A stretch of DNA of 53,630 nt, from positions 1-53,630 of the forward strand of contig NZ_CP124037.1 in the NCBI RefSeq assembly GCF_030436345.1. The letters run 5' to 3'. The DNA is from [Borrelia] tanukii (lineage in GTDB: Bacteria; Spirochaetota; Spirochaetia; Borreliales; Borreliaceae). The position numbers and the translations under genes were made by a program. The notes below the pieces were generated by a model. That model saw only the letters and a list, made by a program, of their open reading frames with translations. It ran no database searches and had not been told where the DNA came from. Shown here piece by piece: positions 16,474-25,281 of the stretch (positions within the stretch are counted from its first letter, which is position 1; every line of letters begins with the position of its first letter).

Positions 16474-17028
16474 TTATTTCTTTTTTTTGCTTTTATTGTT
16501 TTTTTTATCCTCACTATCAATTTTTTGTTTTTTCTTAATGTCTTCTAGCTTATTTTTTATTTTCACCTTGGCTTCAAGCAATCTTTCAAATGTGTTTATA
16601 GGATTGCTTTTAGCTTCCTTTGAAACAGGGTATTTTGCTCCTTTTATTCCAATTGCCTCTAATGATTCTACAACTTCAATCATTATGTCAAACATAGCCA
16701 AGAATTGACCACCATTTCCATTTTCTTTAAGCTTTAAAGCTTCTTGTTCAATTACATTAAGAAACTTTTCTGTTTCGTTAATTGCCTGAACTTTCGCGTC
16801 TTTTATGATTTCGGGTTGTTCTGCCACCACAATGCCCGTTTTTTTGTCTGTAAAAGCTTCAAAATTCACACCTTTTAAAGCGGCTTCTTTTTTTAGTTGC
16901 AAAATTTTGTCTTTTACATCTCTAGAAGACGATTCAAGAGCTATCTTTGTTTCTCCAGTTAGTTCGAACTTACAGGCTATCAACAGAGCAACAAACAAAG
17001 CCAAAATTGTTAAATTAAGTTTTTTCAT
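16474..17028 (-). CDS. dbpB: Decorin-binding protein B
   Basis: This 184-residue lipoprotein begins MKKLNLTILALFVALLIAC and ends in the lysine tail KKNNKSKKKK typical of DbpB. The middle has GQFLAMFDIMIEVVESLEAIG, also DbpB-like, while residues around 45-65 (KKEAALKGVNFEAFTDKKTG) resemble the B31 DbpA sequence as I recall it. It is the first gene of dbpBA and binds decorin/glycosaminoglycans at the cell surface. Its AGGAGA ribosome site lies an unusual 16 nt before the ATG, so translation may be weak or the start mis-set. Confidence 0.92.
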   Translation of the reverse strand: MKKLNLTILALFVALLIACKFELTGETKIALESSSRDVKDKILQLKKEAALKGVNFEAFTDKKTGIVVAEQPEIIKDAKVQAINETEKFLNVIEQEALKLKENGNGGQFLAMFDIMIEVVESLEAIGIKGAKYPVSKEAKSNPINTFERLLEAKVKIKNKLEDIKKKQKIDSEDKKNNKSKKKK

Positions 17029-17377
17029 TTTTTCTGTTTTGTTATCTCCTATTAAAAATAATTAATAATTAAAACCTAAATTTTAGCCCAGTTTATTAGA
17101 AATAAAATAAAACATATTAGCTAACAAAGCTAACATAATTTTTGGATTTACGCTAAAGCAAAATTTTTATTTTAAAGGTTATTGTTTTGAATTTTATTTT
17201 TGTTGGGGGCATAAGTTTGTTTTATGCAAATATAGCAATAATATTGTTTGGAATTATAAGCTAACTTTTGCAAGCTAGTTTTTGATTATAAGATTTAATA
17301 GCAGTTTGCCAGAATATTTTCAATTGGTTATTTTGTAAATTAAATCAAAGATCTAAAAGAATTTAGGTCTTAAAAAT
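17029..17377. other. Intergenic region upstream of dbpBA
   Basis: No coding sequence is supported. The minus-strand dbpBA promoter must lie here; a TAAAAT -10 candidate sits about 50-60 nt before dbpB, but the -35 is unclear. In B. burgdorferi dbpBA is induced in the mammal and depends on RpoS. Confidence 0.45.
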
Positions 17378-17419
17378 AAAAGAGAAGCCATGCTCCCGCA
17401 ATTTATTGGCTTCTCTTTT
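17378..17419 (-). terminator. Terminator after the small minus-strand lipoprotein
   Basis: AAAAGAGAAGCCA (17378-17390) pairs perfectly with TGGCTTCTCTTTT (17407-17419). It follows the lipoprotein gene at 17445-17753 and has T-rich flanks on both strands. Confidence 0.8.
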
Positions 17420-17444
17420 GACTATTTTGAATTCTATTTTTTAA

Positions 17445-17753
17445 TTAGGGAGTAGAAGTGGGAGTGGCATTAGCGGGTTTAGAGGGCATAACAGCATCTT
17501 TCAAGCCTTTAAAGAACCTTCCTGTTTTATGTGCCCCAGAAACTATTTTATTTTTTCCTTTAATTATTATGTCTAGTAAACTTTCATTAGATGTGTTGTT
17601 GCCAGCAGCTTCTATTAAGCTTTTTAATGCCTCATTTTGTTCGATAACAACTATTTCTTTGATTCTTGTTTCTTGTTCTTGAGTAAATCCTCTGCTGTCC
17701 ATATTACAGGATAATATTAGCGCTGGCAACAAAATATATTTTATTTTAAACAT
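17445..17753 (-). CDS. Small lipoprotein of unknown function
   Basis: The 102-residue product starts at the ATG at 17753, which has AAAGGAG upstream; an extended reading to 17771 lacks support. The signal ends in LILSC. The mature part has a charged helix (FTQEQETRIKEIVVIEQNEA), an amphipathic glycine-containing segment (IIIKGKNKIVSGAHKTG) and a proline/threonine-rich tail. I do not recognise the family. It is divergent from the terminase genes and ends in its own terminator. Confidence 0.65.
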   Translation of the reverse strand: MFKIKYILLPALILSCNMDSRGFTQEQETRIKEIVVIEQNEALKSLIEAAGNNTSNESLLDIIIKGKNKIVSGAHKTGRFFKGLKDAVMPSKPANATPTSTP

Positions 17754-17851
17754 TTCTTTCTCCTTTACCATTTATTTTTATTTATTTTATTCTAATTAAA
17801 AAATATATATCGTTAAATTAATTATTCCCAATAAAAACCATTTAATTTTTC

Positions 17852-17880
17852 TTGAGTTTTTAAAAAAACTTAATTAAAAT
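17852..17880 (+). promoter_or_regulatory. Promoter of terminase genes, apparently leaderless
   Basis: TTGAGT (17852-17857) and TAAAAT (17875-17880) are spaced by 17 nt. The ATG of the small terminase follows only 6 nt after the -10, so the transcript would begin at or within the start codon. No ribosome site exists upstream. Confidence 0.5.
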
Positions 17881-17886
17881 AAAATA

Positions 17887-18480
17887 ATGATATTTAAAAA
17901 TAGAAAAGAAGAATATATTTTTTTATTTAAAAAAGGTTTGAAAGATTTAGACATTGCTCAAATTTTAGGTGTTAGTGAATCTTTTGTAGCAAAAGCTCGA
18001 AACAAATATTTTAAATCCAACGATTCTTTTTGTAAAAAGAACTCTTCTTCTAGTGATTTGGCATTAGAGAGCATTTCTGAAGTACCGGTTAATGAGGATA
18101 ATTTTGACAATTTAGTATTACTTGCCACAAAAAAGGCTTGTGAGCTAGAAAATGCTAAAAACGAGACCGAAAGATTATTTTACGAGATAGTTTGTGCTTT
18201 TATTGATTCTCATCGTAAATATAAAGATCTTAGTTTGCGGTCAATAAAAAAAGATGCATTAATCTTAGATTTAAAAATTAGCAAGCTTCAAAGCGAGATT
18301 GACACCAACAAAAAAAGAGGTTTAAAGGAGAATGAAAGCCTTGAAATTGAGCTTGCTGCTAAGATTAAACAGAGAGAAAATCTTGAAAAAGAGCTTATTA
18401 ATATTTGCATGAGAGAAGATTATGATACTATTGTTAAACTTAAATCTGTTTTAAGTAGCAAGAATTTAAAATTGGAGTAA
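17887..18480 (+). CDS. Terminase small subunit-like protein (BBA30)
   Basis: The 197-residue protein has an N-terminal helix-turn-helix (LKDLDIAQILGVSESFVAKAR, about residues 18-38), a helical middle, and a C-terminal coiled coil (about 125-180, LEIELAAKIKQRENLEKEL). This is the usual plan of phage small terminases, which recognise the packaging site and form a ring. The large terminase follows after 3 nt. The start is ATG 17887 with no ribosome site but a promoter directly before it. Confidence 0.75.
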   Translation: MIFKNRKEEYIFLFKKGLKDLDIAQILGVSESFVAKARNKYFKSNDSFCKKNSSSSDLALESISEVPVNEDNFDNLVLLATKKACELENAKNETERLFYEIVCAFIDSHRKYKDLSLRSIKKDALILDLKISKLQSEIDTNKKRGLKENESLEIELAAKIKQRENLEKELINICMREDYDTIVKLKSVLSSKNLKLE

Positions 18481-18483
18481 AAA

Positions 18484-19836
18484 TTGAAATTTTCAAGATC
18501 CTTAATATTTCTCAATCTTCAGAAAAAGTTCAAAAATAAGTTTAATATCAACATTTTGGATTATATTAAGCCAAAATCAACCAATATTTGTTTTAAAGAT
18601 TTTGAAAACAAATATTTAACTACTAAGCAAAAAGAAGTGCTGTTTGACATAGAAAGTCACGATTATTCAAAAGTAATATTTAGTGGTGGGATTGCAAGCG
18701 GCAAGACGTTTTTAGCCTCATATTTGCTTGTTAAAAAGCTTATTGAAAACAAATCCCTTTATGAGCAAGATACTAATAATTTTATTATAGGCAATTCTAT
18801 TGGCCTGTTAATGACAAATACCATAAAGCAAATAGAAAAAATTTGTGGTTTTTTGGGAATTGACTATCAGAAAAAGAAAAGTGGTGAATCTTTTTGTAAA
18901 ATAGCAGGTCTTGAGCTTAATATTTACGGGGGTAGAAACAGAGATGCTTTTTCTAAGATTCGAGGAGGCAATAGCGCAATAATATATGTAAATGAAGCAA
19001 CAGTAATTCACAGAGAAACTTTGCTTGAAGTAATAAAAAGGCTTAGAAAAGGTAAGGCAATCATTATTTTTGATACAAATCCAGAAAGCCCAGCGCATTA
19101 TTTTAAAACAGACTATATTGAAAATACAGATGTTTTTAAAACATATAATTTCACAACGTATGACAACCCTTTAAATTCAGCAGATTTTATTGAAACTCAA
19201 GAGAAGCTTTACAAGCATTTTCCTGCCTATAAAGCCCGCGTGCTTTACGGAGAATGGATTTTAAATGAATCTGCATTATTTAATGAAATGATTTTTAATC
19301 AAGATTATGAATTTAAAAGTCCAATAATGTACATTGATCCTGCATTCTCAGTAGGTGGGGACAATACAGCTATTTGTGTTTTAGAGCGCACTTTTGAGAA
19401 GTTTTATGCATATATTTATCAAGACCAAAAACCAGTAAGCGATAGTTTAATGCTTGGCTCTATTCAAGTTTTAATAGAAAATTTCAATGTAAATACTGTT
19501 TATATTGAAGAGAGAGATAGTACTAAAGGAGATGGAATTTTAACCAAAACAATTCTTTTTCTAAGAAATAAAAGTACTAACTATTTTAAAGTTGCACCAA
19601 TAAAACCCCTAAGCAATAAATTCAAAAGAATATGTGCTCTTATTCCTTTGTTTGAAAGCCGCAAAATAGAATTTTTAAAAATAATCAGTAAAAATGTAAT
19701 AACAGATATTTACAGCTATAAAGGAGACGGTAAAACAAAAGATGATGCGCTTGATTCTCTTGCAAATGCCTATCTTCTTTTAACACTAAATTATAAAGAA
19801 AAATTATTTCATTTCGGTAAGTTTAAATATTTATGA
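18484..19836 (+). CDS. terL: Terminase large subunit, packaging motor and nuclease (BBA31)
   Basis: This 450-residue enzyme has Walker A GGIASGKT (68-75), Walker B IIYVNEA with the catalytic glutamate at 171, and the coupling motif IIIFDTNP (193-200). The C-terminal RNase H-like nuclease starts at MYIDPAFSVGGDNTA (Asp285) and ends with KDDALDSLANAY (acidic residues 420, 421, 424). All motor and nuclease residues appear intact. It starts at TTG 18484 with a ribosome site in the end of the small-subunit gene. It would cut and pump phage DNA into proheads. Confidence 0.93.
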   Translation: MKFSRSLIFLNLQKKFKNKFNINILDYIKPKSTNICFKDFENKYLTTKQKEVLFDIESHDYSKVIFSGGIASGKTFLASYLLVKKLIENKSLYEQDTNNFIIGNSIGLLMTNTIKQIEKICGFLGIDYQKKKSGESFCKIAGLELNIYGGRNRDAFSKIRGGNSAIIYVNEATVIHRETLLEVIKRLRKGKAIIIFDTNPESPAHYFKTDYIENTDVFKTYNFTTYDNPLNSADFIETQEKLYKHFPAYKARVLYGEWILNESALFNEMIFNQDYEFKSPIMYIDPAFSVGGDNTAICVLERTFEKFYAYIYQDQKPVSDSLMLGSIQVLIENFNVNTVYIEERDSTKGDGILTKTILFLRNKSTNYFKVAPIKPLSNKFKRICALIPLFESRKIEFLKIISKNVITDIYSYKGDGKTKDDALDSLANAYLLLTLNYKEKLFHFGKFKYL

Positions 19837-20144
19837 TTTGATCTAAATTTTTATTAGTCAATTCACCCTTGTGATTAGTAACTGTTAGAATTTTTTTATT
19901 TCTCGTGCTGATTTTGATTAGAATTTACTTTACCTTAAAAACTAAGCAAAAATTAACAAAATTTAAAGCAATTAAATTTATTTTTTAAAAAATGCAATTT
20001 TTTGTAAAAATGTAAGATCAATATTCAATCTTTTAAAAGTTTTGAAAAATTATTTTTAAATTCAATTGTTTGGGAAATGCTATTGACATGATTTATAATT
20101 GAACTTCTATGAATTTTTATAATTTTTATTTTAAAGGAGCGGAT
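19837..20144. other. Gap between terminase and BBA32
   Basis: No gene is visible in this AT-rich stretch. The BBA32 promoter probably lies in its last 60 nt (TTGACATGATTTATAAT is a TTGACA-like box running close to a TATAAT, too closely spaced for a standard promoter). Confidence 0.4.
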
Positions 20145-20588
20145 ATGGGAAGCAGATTTTTTTATATATATTTATTTTCAGCTTTAATTTTTCTTTTTAG
20201 CTGTAGTATCTTTTTGGGTGTTGGAGACAAAAAAAGTTCAGAGGTTGAAGACAAAGAAAAAAGAAGTTCAAAACTTACAAATGAACAAAGGTCTGAAATT
20301 ATAAAGACTATTAAAAGCAAACTTGGTAGTGATGACTCTCAAAAAATAGCTAGAGTTGATGAATATTTTAAGAAATTTGACGATTCCAAAAGAGATGTTG
20401 TTTTGCAGGTATTTTCAATTGGATTTAAATACATAGAGGCTAAAGAAGCAGAAAAAGAATCAGCAAATAAAAGCGCTTTAGAAAGTGATTTTAAATCTAA
20501 GCTAAAAGAGTTTAATTACACACAAGAGGAGTTTAATAAATTAATAGACGAATTTAACAATTTTGTTGACCCTAAAACTACTAAGTGA
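20145..20588 (+). CDS. bba32: Lipoprotein BBA32
   Basis: I set the start at ATG 20145, which has TAAAGGAGCGG upstream, giving 147 residues; the frame opens earlier without a site. The signal ends LIFLFSC. The mature part is a charged three-helix-like region (LTNEQRSEIIKTIKSKLG, KIARVDEYFKKFDDSKRD) with no catalytic motif. It is the first of a run of accessory genes between terminase and portal. Function unknown. Confidence 0.7.
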   Translation: MGSRFFYIYLFSALIFLFSCSIFLGVGDKKSSEVEDKEKRSSKLTNEQRSEIIKTIKSKLGSDDSQKIARVDEYFKKFDDSKRDVVLQVFSIGFKYIEAKEAEKESANKSALESDFKSKLKEFNYTQEEFNKLIDEFNNFVDPKTTK

Positions 20589-20734
20589 ATGTGTAGAATG
20601 TATTTGATTTAAGAAAATTTAAAGAAGTTTATTTTTAAAATGGTATTATTTAATAATTTCGATAATTTAAAAAGACCAATCAGATATGCAGATATTTTTT
20701 TATCTATTCAAATGTATTTCAAGGAGAGAGAAAT

Positions 20735-20929
20735 ATGAGAATGGCTTTTTTTGTGTTTTTTTTGACGTGCCTTTTTGGTTGCAGTTCTGTTAATAAAAAG
20801 CACAATAAGAATTTATTATCTGAAAATAAGGAGCGAGCCTCTAATTACAACAGAGAATATTACCAAAAGAACAGAGAAAAACTTAAATTAAGAGCTAGAG
20901 AGCGATATCGTAGAAACAGAAGACATTAA
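20735..20929 (+). CDS. 64-residue lipoprotein with basic NREK-repeat tail
   Basis: The ATG at 20735 follows AAGGAGAGAG. The signal ends in the lipobox CLFGC. The mature part is only about 45 residues and very basic, with the repeated pattern NREYYQKNREKLKLRAR and ERYRRNRRH. This kind of motif occurs beside HNH nuclease domains in other proteins, but no nuclease residues are here. A lipid-anchored polycation could bind DNA, lipid or glycosaminoglycan; function is unknown. Confidence 0.6.
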   Translation: MRMAFFVFFLTCLFGCSSVNKKHNKNLLSENKERASNYNREYYQKNREKLKLRARERYRRNRRH

Positions 20930-21101
20930 ATTAAATAGAAAGAATTAAACTTTTAAATTTATTAAGAATTTTAAAGTAATTTTAATATTAAGCAATATAT
21001 TTAAGTTGATCGGTGGATTTATGTAAAAGATGTATGTTTTTAGCTGCTTAAAATATTTTGTGGCTTTTAAGTAAATTGAATTTTAATTGGGGAGAATATG
21101 C

Positions 21102-21647
21102 ATGAAGAGATATATTTATATTTATGTGTATGTATTGGTAATAGTAGTAAGTTCTTGTTATTTAAATGATTTTTCTAATATGAAAAAGAGCAATATTAAT
21201 AAATACGATTTAAATTTTGCTGAACTTTCTTTAGCTGAAAGAGAGAGCGCTATTTTAAGAATTCAAAGAAAATTTAAAAGTCTTACTGATAGACTAAGCT
21301 CTAGAATCTCTAATTATAGCGAGATTAAAGTTAGCAATTTTTTTAGTGAATTTAGTGAACAAAAAATTAATCTTTTAAACAAAGTATTGGAGATTTTAAA
21401 CATACAGCATGGTTTAGTGGAAAAAAGTAGCAATAGTTTAAGTGAGCTCAATATGCGAAGCGGAGGTAATTATGCTGTTCTTGATCCTCAGCCAGAATTA
21501 CGGCTTTTAAATCAAAAATATTCAGATATAGATGAAAAATTAAGAGAAATATGTAGTTACATTCTTAGTAACAGCATTGACTTTAATAAGGTTTTAAAGG
21601 ATTTAACTTCTTTAAAAGAGAGTTCTTTAACACTAATGCAAAAATAA
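21102..21647 (+). CDS. bba33: Lipoprotein BBA33 (collagen-binding adhesin)
   Basis: The 181-residue product starts at ATG 21102 (GGGGAGAAT upstream) with a signal ending VSSC. The body is helical, with LSLAERESAILRIQRKFK and a polar segment before a final helix pair. Position and size match BBA33, reported to bind collagen VI and to be needed for infection. It stands as a single gene between hairpins. Confidence 0.75.
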   Translation: MKRYIYIYVYVLVIVVSSCYLNDFSNMKKSNINKYDLNFAELSLAERESAILRIQRKFKSLTDRLSSRISNYSEIKVSNFFSEFSEQKINLLNKVLEILNIQHGLVEKSSNSLSELNMRSGGNYAVLDPQPELRLLNQKYSDIDEKLREICSYILSNSIDFNKVLKDLTSLKESSLTLMQK

Positions 21648-21746
21648 GCTTTAATTTATTACGTTTGTTTGCATATTTTTTCTTATGCTTAACCGGTCAA
21701 ATGTAAACAATAAACATGTATTAACTTATATTTTTTAAAAAAGACC

Positions 21747-21786
21747 TTTATAAATAGAGTCAAAAATTAATGACTCTATTTATAAA
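21747..21786. terminator. Bidirectional terminator between BBA33 and oppA5
   Basis: TTTATAAATAGAGTCA (21747-21762) pairs perfectly over 16 bp with TGACTCTATTTATAAA (21771-21786), loop 8 nt. It separates two converging genes. Confidence 0.85.
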
Positions 21787-21794
21787 AAATTTAG

Positions 21795-23381
21795 TTATTC
21801 TTCTAAAGGTTTTATTTCTGACAAGGCAAATCTTTCTGAATTGTTTGTGTTCCACCCTGTCCATTTATCATTTTTAAAAAGATAGTTTCCCACAACACTG
21901 TATATTGGAATTATTGGATGATCCTTTTCAATGATTATTTCTTCAATCTTTTTAAATAGCTCTAATCTGATTTTTTCATCCACTTCAAGCTCAGATTTAC
22001 CAAGCAGTTCGTCAAGTTCAGGATTTGAATATCCGTAAGATGAAAGATGTGAGTTTTTGGCTTTAAATATTTCAAAGTATGCCATGGGATCTAAATAATC
22101 TCCTTGCCAGGACCTTATTGAGAGCTCATATTGTCCTTTTAAAATGTTTGCTATATGGTTATTCCATGTTACAGGCTCAATTTCAACGTCAATATTTAAA
22201 ACTTTTTTCCATTGGCCTTGAATAAAAATGGCAACTTCCTTTTCAAGATCATTATTACTGTATTGTATTGTAAGAGTTGGAAAGTTTTTCCCATCCGGAT
22301 ATCCAGCTTCGGCTAAAAGTTTTTCTGCTTTTCGTGGGTTGTATAGTTTTAATTTTTTCCCATAATTATAATTGTTAAGGGCGGGACTTATTTTTCTTGA
22401 TGCTTTAAAGTTGTTATCAAGTACTCTGTATGTCAATGTTTCTCTGTCAACCGCAAGAGATAATGCTTCTCTTACTTTTACGTTGTCAAGAGGTTTAACA
22501 GTTGTGTTTAATGAAAAGAAACCAACTCGGTTAGTGTCAGTTGAATAAAAATCTTCTCTTAAAATAAGCTCATTAATAAGGTTTAAAGGGATGCTGTTGA
22601 AAATGGCATCTATTTCGTTATGTTCGTACATGCTGTAAATTCTGCGGGCATCGCTTACAGTAACAAATGTAATCTCATTAATAGCAACGTTTTTGGCATC
22701 ATAAAATTTTTTATTCTTTTCAATAGATATTTCTTCGTGTAAGATTCTTCTTTTTAGCTTAAAAGGCCCGCTTGTAACGATGTTTTCTGGGCTTGTCCAT
22801 TTATTTCCAAACTTTTTAACAATGTGCGTGGGAATAGGTATAAATATTGGGTTTGTAAGCATATCAAGAAAATATATTGTTGGGTGGGAAAGAGTTATTT
22901 CTAAGGTTTTGTCATTAATTACCCGTATTCCGACTTCATCTACATTTAATTTTGTTGTGTGAAATTCTTTAGCATTTTTTATTTTTGATGCTAATAGGTT
23001 AATATTTGGCACATTCTCTTCAGTTTCTAAGGCCATTATGTATGAGTTTCTAATAGTATCTGCTGTGATTTTAACGCCGTCACTCCAGTAGATGTCGTCT
23101 CTTAAATGAAATGTATAGCAAGTGTTGTCGTGAGAAATGTCCCAACTTTTTGCAAGACCTGGTCTGTATCCACCTGTTTTAGGATCACCTCTTAAAAGTC
23201 CAACAAATAGTTCATTTATGATTAGCTGGCCCAATTTATCGCTGCAAAACTGCGGATCAAGTGAGGTTGGTTCGTTTCCAATTCCAATTCCAAGGATAAG
23301 ATCGTCTTTTGCTTTAGAAATTGTGCACGATATTACAACTAAAATAACCAGCATCAAAAATAATGTTTTTTTTATTATCAT
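21795..23381 (-). CDS. oppA5: Oligopeptide-binding lipoprotein OppA5 (BBA34)
   Basis: This 528-residue protein has a lipoprotein signal ending VVISC and then the SBP family 5 fold: GNEPTSLDPQ near the start, GLAKSWDISHDNTCYTFHLR, and DPMAYFEIFKAKNS in the second lobe. It binds oligopeptides for the OppBCDF importer, whose genes are chromosomal; Borrelia has several OppA copies, and plasmid copies may sense peptides as well as feed. It is the only transport gene in the window and is on the opposite strand to the phage genes. Confidence 0.95.
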   Translation of the reverse strand: MIIKKTLFLMLVILVVISCTISKAKDDLILGIGIGNEPTSLDPQFCSDKLGQLIINELFVGLLRGDPKTGGYRPGLAKSWDISHDNTCYTFHLRDDIYWSDGVKITADTIRNSYIMALETEENVPNINLLASKIKNAKEFHTTKLNVDEVGIRVINDKTLEITLSHPTIYFLDMLTNPIFIPIPTHIVKKFGNKWTSPENIVTSGPFKLKRRILHEEISIEKNKKFYDAKNVAINEITFVTVSDARRIYSMYEHNEIDAIFNSIPLNLINELILREDFYSTDTNRVGFFSLNTTVKPLDNVKVREALSLAVDRETLTYRVLDNNFKASRKISPALNNYNYGKKLKLYNPRKAEKLLAEAGYPDGKNFPTLTIQYSNNDLEKEVAIFIQGQWKKVLNIDVEIEPVTWNNHIANILKGQYELSIRSWQGDYLDPMAYFEIFKAKNSHLSSYGYSNPELDELLGKSELEVDEKIRLELFKKIEEIIIEKDHPIIPIYSVVGNYLFKNDKWTGWNTNNSERFALSEIKPLEE

Positions 23382-23875
23382 GTTTTATTTCCTCTCTATC
23401 TTATTAACTTTTTGTTTTATAGCAAATTATATTGCAATATTTTTTTAAAAATATAATTTATGCTTTTGTTGAGCTTTAAAAGGCTTGTTGCTTGTTTATT
23501 AATTTAAATGTAATTGAAATTAAAAATGGCAATCAGAAAATATTGTCTATTCAAAGAAAGATCAATAAGATATTAATTTTTATTATTGAGATTGGGTTTA
23601 AAACTACAAATAGGACCTTAAAGAGCCCTATTTGTAGTTTTAAAGAAGTTTTCAATGAATTGTTGATTTATAACAATAAACAAGTATACAGCTCTCTTTG
23701 TTTTTTCCAAATAAAATTTGAACCTTTATTTAGATTTTTAGGATTTTTAGAGGAAATAAAAATTTAGGTTTTTATTCTTTTTTAAAAGAATAAAATGAGT
23801 GGGATTAATTTTTTACATGCCTTGAGAATTCTAGATAATGAACTATAATGTCAGGGTATTTTAGCGGAGGTTTTA
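23382..23875. other. Non-coding stretch with a perfect 18-bp inverted repeat
   Basis: TTTAAAACTACAAATAGG (23597-23614) pairs perfectly with CCTATTTGTAGTTTTAAA (23627-23644). The open frame spanning 23492-23767 has no ribosome site and includes the hairpin, so I do not call it. The oppA5 promoter lies at the left edge (minus strand) and that of the Mlp-like gene at the right. Confidence 0.5.
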
Positions 23876-24538
23876 ATGAAAAGGATAGGTATTTTATCGA
23901 TAATATTATTGTTTTCTTGTAAACAGTATGGCGAGGTTAAATCATTAACAGAAATTGCTTCTGATTTTGAGGATAATAATTCTCTTGTTGTTAGCGACAA
24001 TGTGTCGGCTAAAGATTCAATTGCCGAAGTTGGGCCTGCTTTAACATCAGAGGAGTCTAAAAAGTTAGAGTCTTTAAAAACCTTTTTAAAAGATGCAATG
24101 GGGATTAATGGTAAAAAAGGCGACGTAAAAGCTGAGTACGAGAAATCCTATAAAGAATTTTTTGATTGGCTTTCTAAGGATGTTAACAAACAAAAAGAGT
24201 TTGTAAATTCTTTTAACAATATTTGTGGCATTGTAACTAAATCAGTGGACGCAAGCAAAAAAAAGTATAGTAATGATGGTAAACAAGCTTTAGATTTTGA
24301 TGAATATGTTTGTTACGACATTAAAACTAGGACTGGCGATGATTTAAGTTTATTTTTCCAAAAGGTAGCTGATGCATTTGGCACTCAAGAGTACAAAAAC
24401 AAGGATGAGAATAATGATGAGAATGATCAAAAGCCTGAGAAGTGCAATGAAGAGATTTTTAAAGTAATTAAAAGGGTGTTTACTGAAAGCGATAGTAACA
24501 ATGAATTGAAAAATTTAAAAAATTATGGGAATGTTTAA
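23876..24538 (+). CDS. bba36: Mlp-like lipoprotein (BBA36)
   Basis: The 220-residue lipoprotein begins MKRIGILSIILLFSC. From about residue 55 it shows the Mlp pattern: LTSEESKKLESLKTFLKDA, then FFDWLSKDVNKQKEFVNSFN and near the end NEEIFKVIKRVFTES. Mlp lipoproteins are carried by cp32 prophages, so this supports the phage link of the plasmid. Ribosome site GCGGAGG precedes the ATG. Mlp proteins are surface-exposed and made during infection; function unknown. Confidence 0.75.
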   Translation: MKRIGILSIILLFSCKQYGEVKSLTEIASDFEDNNSLVVSDNVSAKDSIAEVGPALTSEESKKLESLKTFLKDAMGINGKKGDVKAEYEKSYKEFFDWLSKDVNKQKEFVNSFNNICGIVTKSVDASKKKYSNDGKQALDFDEYVCYDIKTRTGDDLSLFFQKVADAFGTQEYKNKDENNDENDQKPEKCNEEIFKVIKRVFTESDSNNELKNLKNYGNV

Positions 24539-24560
24539 ATATTTGAGATATGATTTACTA

Positions 24561-24592
24561 TAAAGACAGGTTCTAATGAGAACTTGTCTTTA
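24561..24592 (+). terminator. Terminator after Mlp-like gene
   Basis: TAAAGACAGGTTCT (24561-24574) pairs with AGAACTTGTCTTTA (24579-24592) with one G-U pair, followed by TTGTTTTT. Confidence 0.9.
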
Positions 24593-24643
24593 TTGTTTTT
24601 AGGTGACTTTTAAATCACTTTTGTAAAATTCTTTCTTTAGGTT

Positions 24644-25252
24644 ATGGGTGATAATAACAACGAAAAAGGCAATTTTCAGGATTTAAAATTTAATAATGTT
24701 GTGTTTGCCAAAGAATTGTCAACTCAAGTTATCAAATCTTCCTTAACAATAGAGACTAATTTAAATAAAATTTTAAAGACAGAAAATTTGGATGATGCTT
24801 ATTTAAAGGTCCAGAAGTCAAAATCAGAGCTTGTTTCTACGATTGAGCTAGCCAAAAAACTAAACAATCATTTACTCTTAGAATTTGATAAAATTCCTTT
24901 TGATTTTGATATTCCTGTAACATTTAGCATTGTTGACAAGATATTAAAAATATTTTATTGGACAATAGTTAATTTTGATTCACATACAGTAAGTGAGATT
25001 GAATCAATAGGATTAAAAGAGATTGATTTTTTATACGAAGAGGAAGAAGGAATGAAATCAGTAGAAGAAGAGATTAGCAGTATTAAAAATTTTGAGAAAA
25101 GAGAATTTCTTTGTAAGCTGCTTTTAGTTATTAAATTCACGTTTCAAGCAGACAAAGCCTTAATAAAAGCAATCAGAGCATCTCTTTTAGCGGCATCTGT
25201 TATTGCGCAGAGGGGAATAGAAGGCAAGCAGATTTTATTTTTTTATATTTAG
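24644..25252 (+). CDS. Unknown 202-residue protein (BBA37-like)
   Basis: A soluble, mostly helical protein with no signal peptide. A charged N-terminal half leads to an acidic patch (YEEEEGMKSVEEEI) and a C-terminal helical segment with an alanine-rich stretch (ADKALIKAIRASLLAA). The ATG has no clear ribosome site (only TTTAGG), and the gene is boxed in by strong terminators on both sides, so it is its own transcription unit. I do not recognise the family. Confidence 0.6.
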   Translation: MGDNNNEKGNFQDLKFNNVVFAKELSTQVIKSSLTIETNLNKILKTENLDDAYLKVQKSKSELVSTIELAKKLNNHLLLEFDKIPFDFDIPVTFSIVDKILKIFYWTIVNFDSHTVSEIESIGLKEIDFLYEEEEGMKSVEEEISSIKNFEKREFLCKLLLVIKFTFQADKALIKAIRASLLAASVIAQRGIEGKQILFFYI

Positions 25253-25281
25253 GTTTGCTGATTTGATTTTCAGATGTGTTT

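Noticed and set aside
23492..23767. 91-codon open frame before the Mlp-like gene
   Set aside because: It has no ribosome site, spans a perfect 18-bp hairpin and has no recognisable protein pattern.
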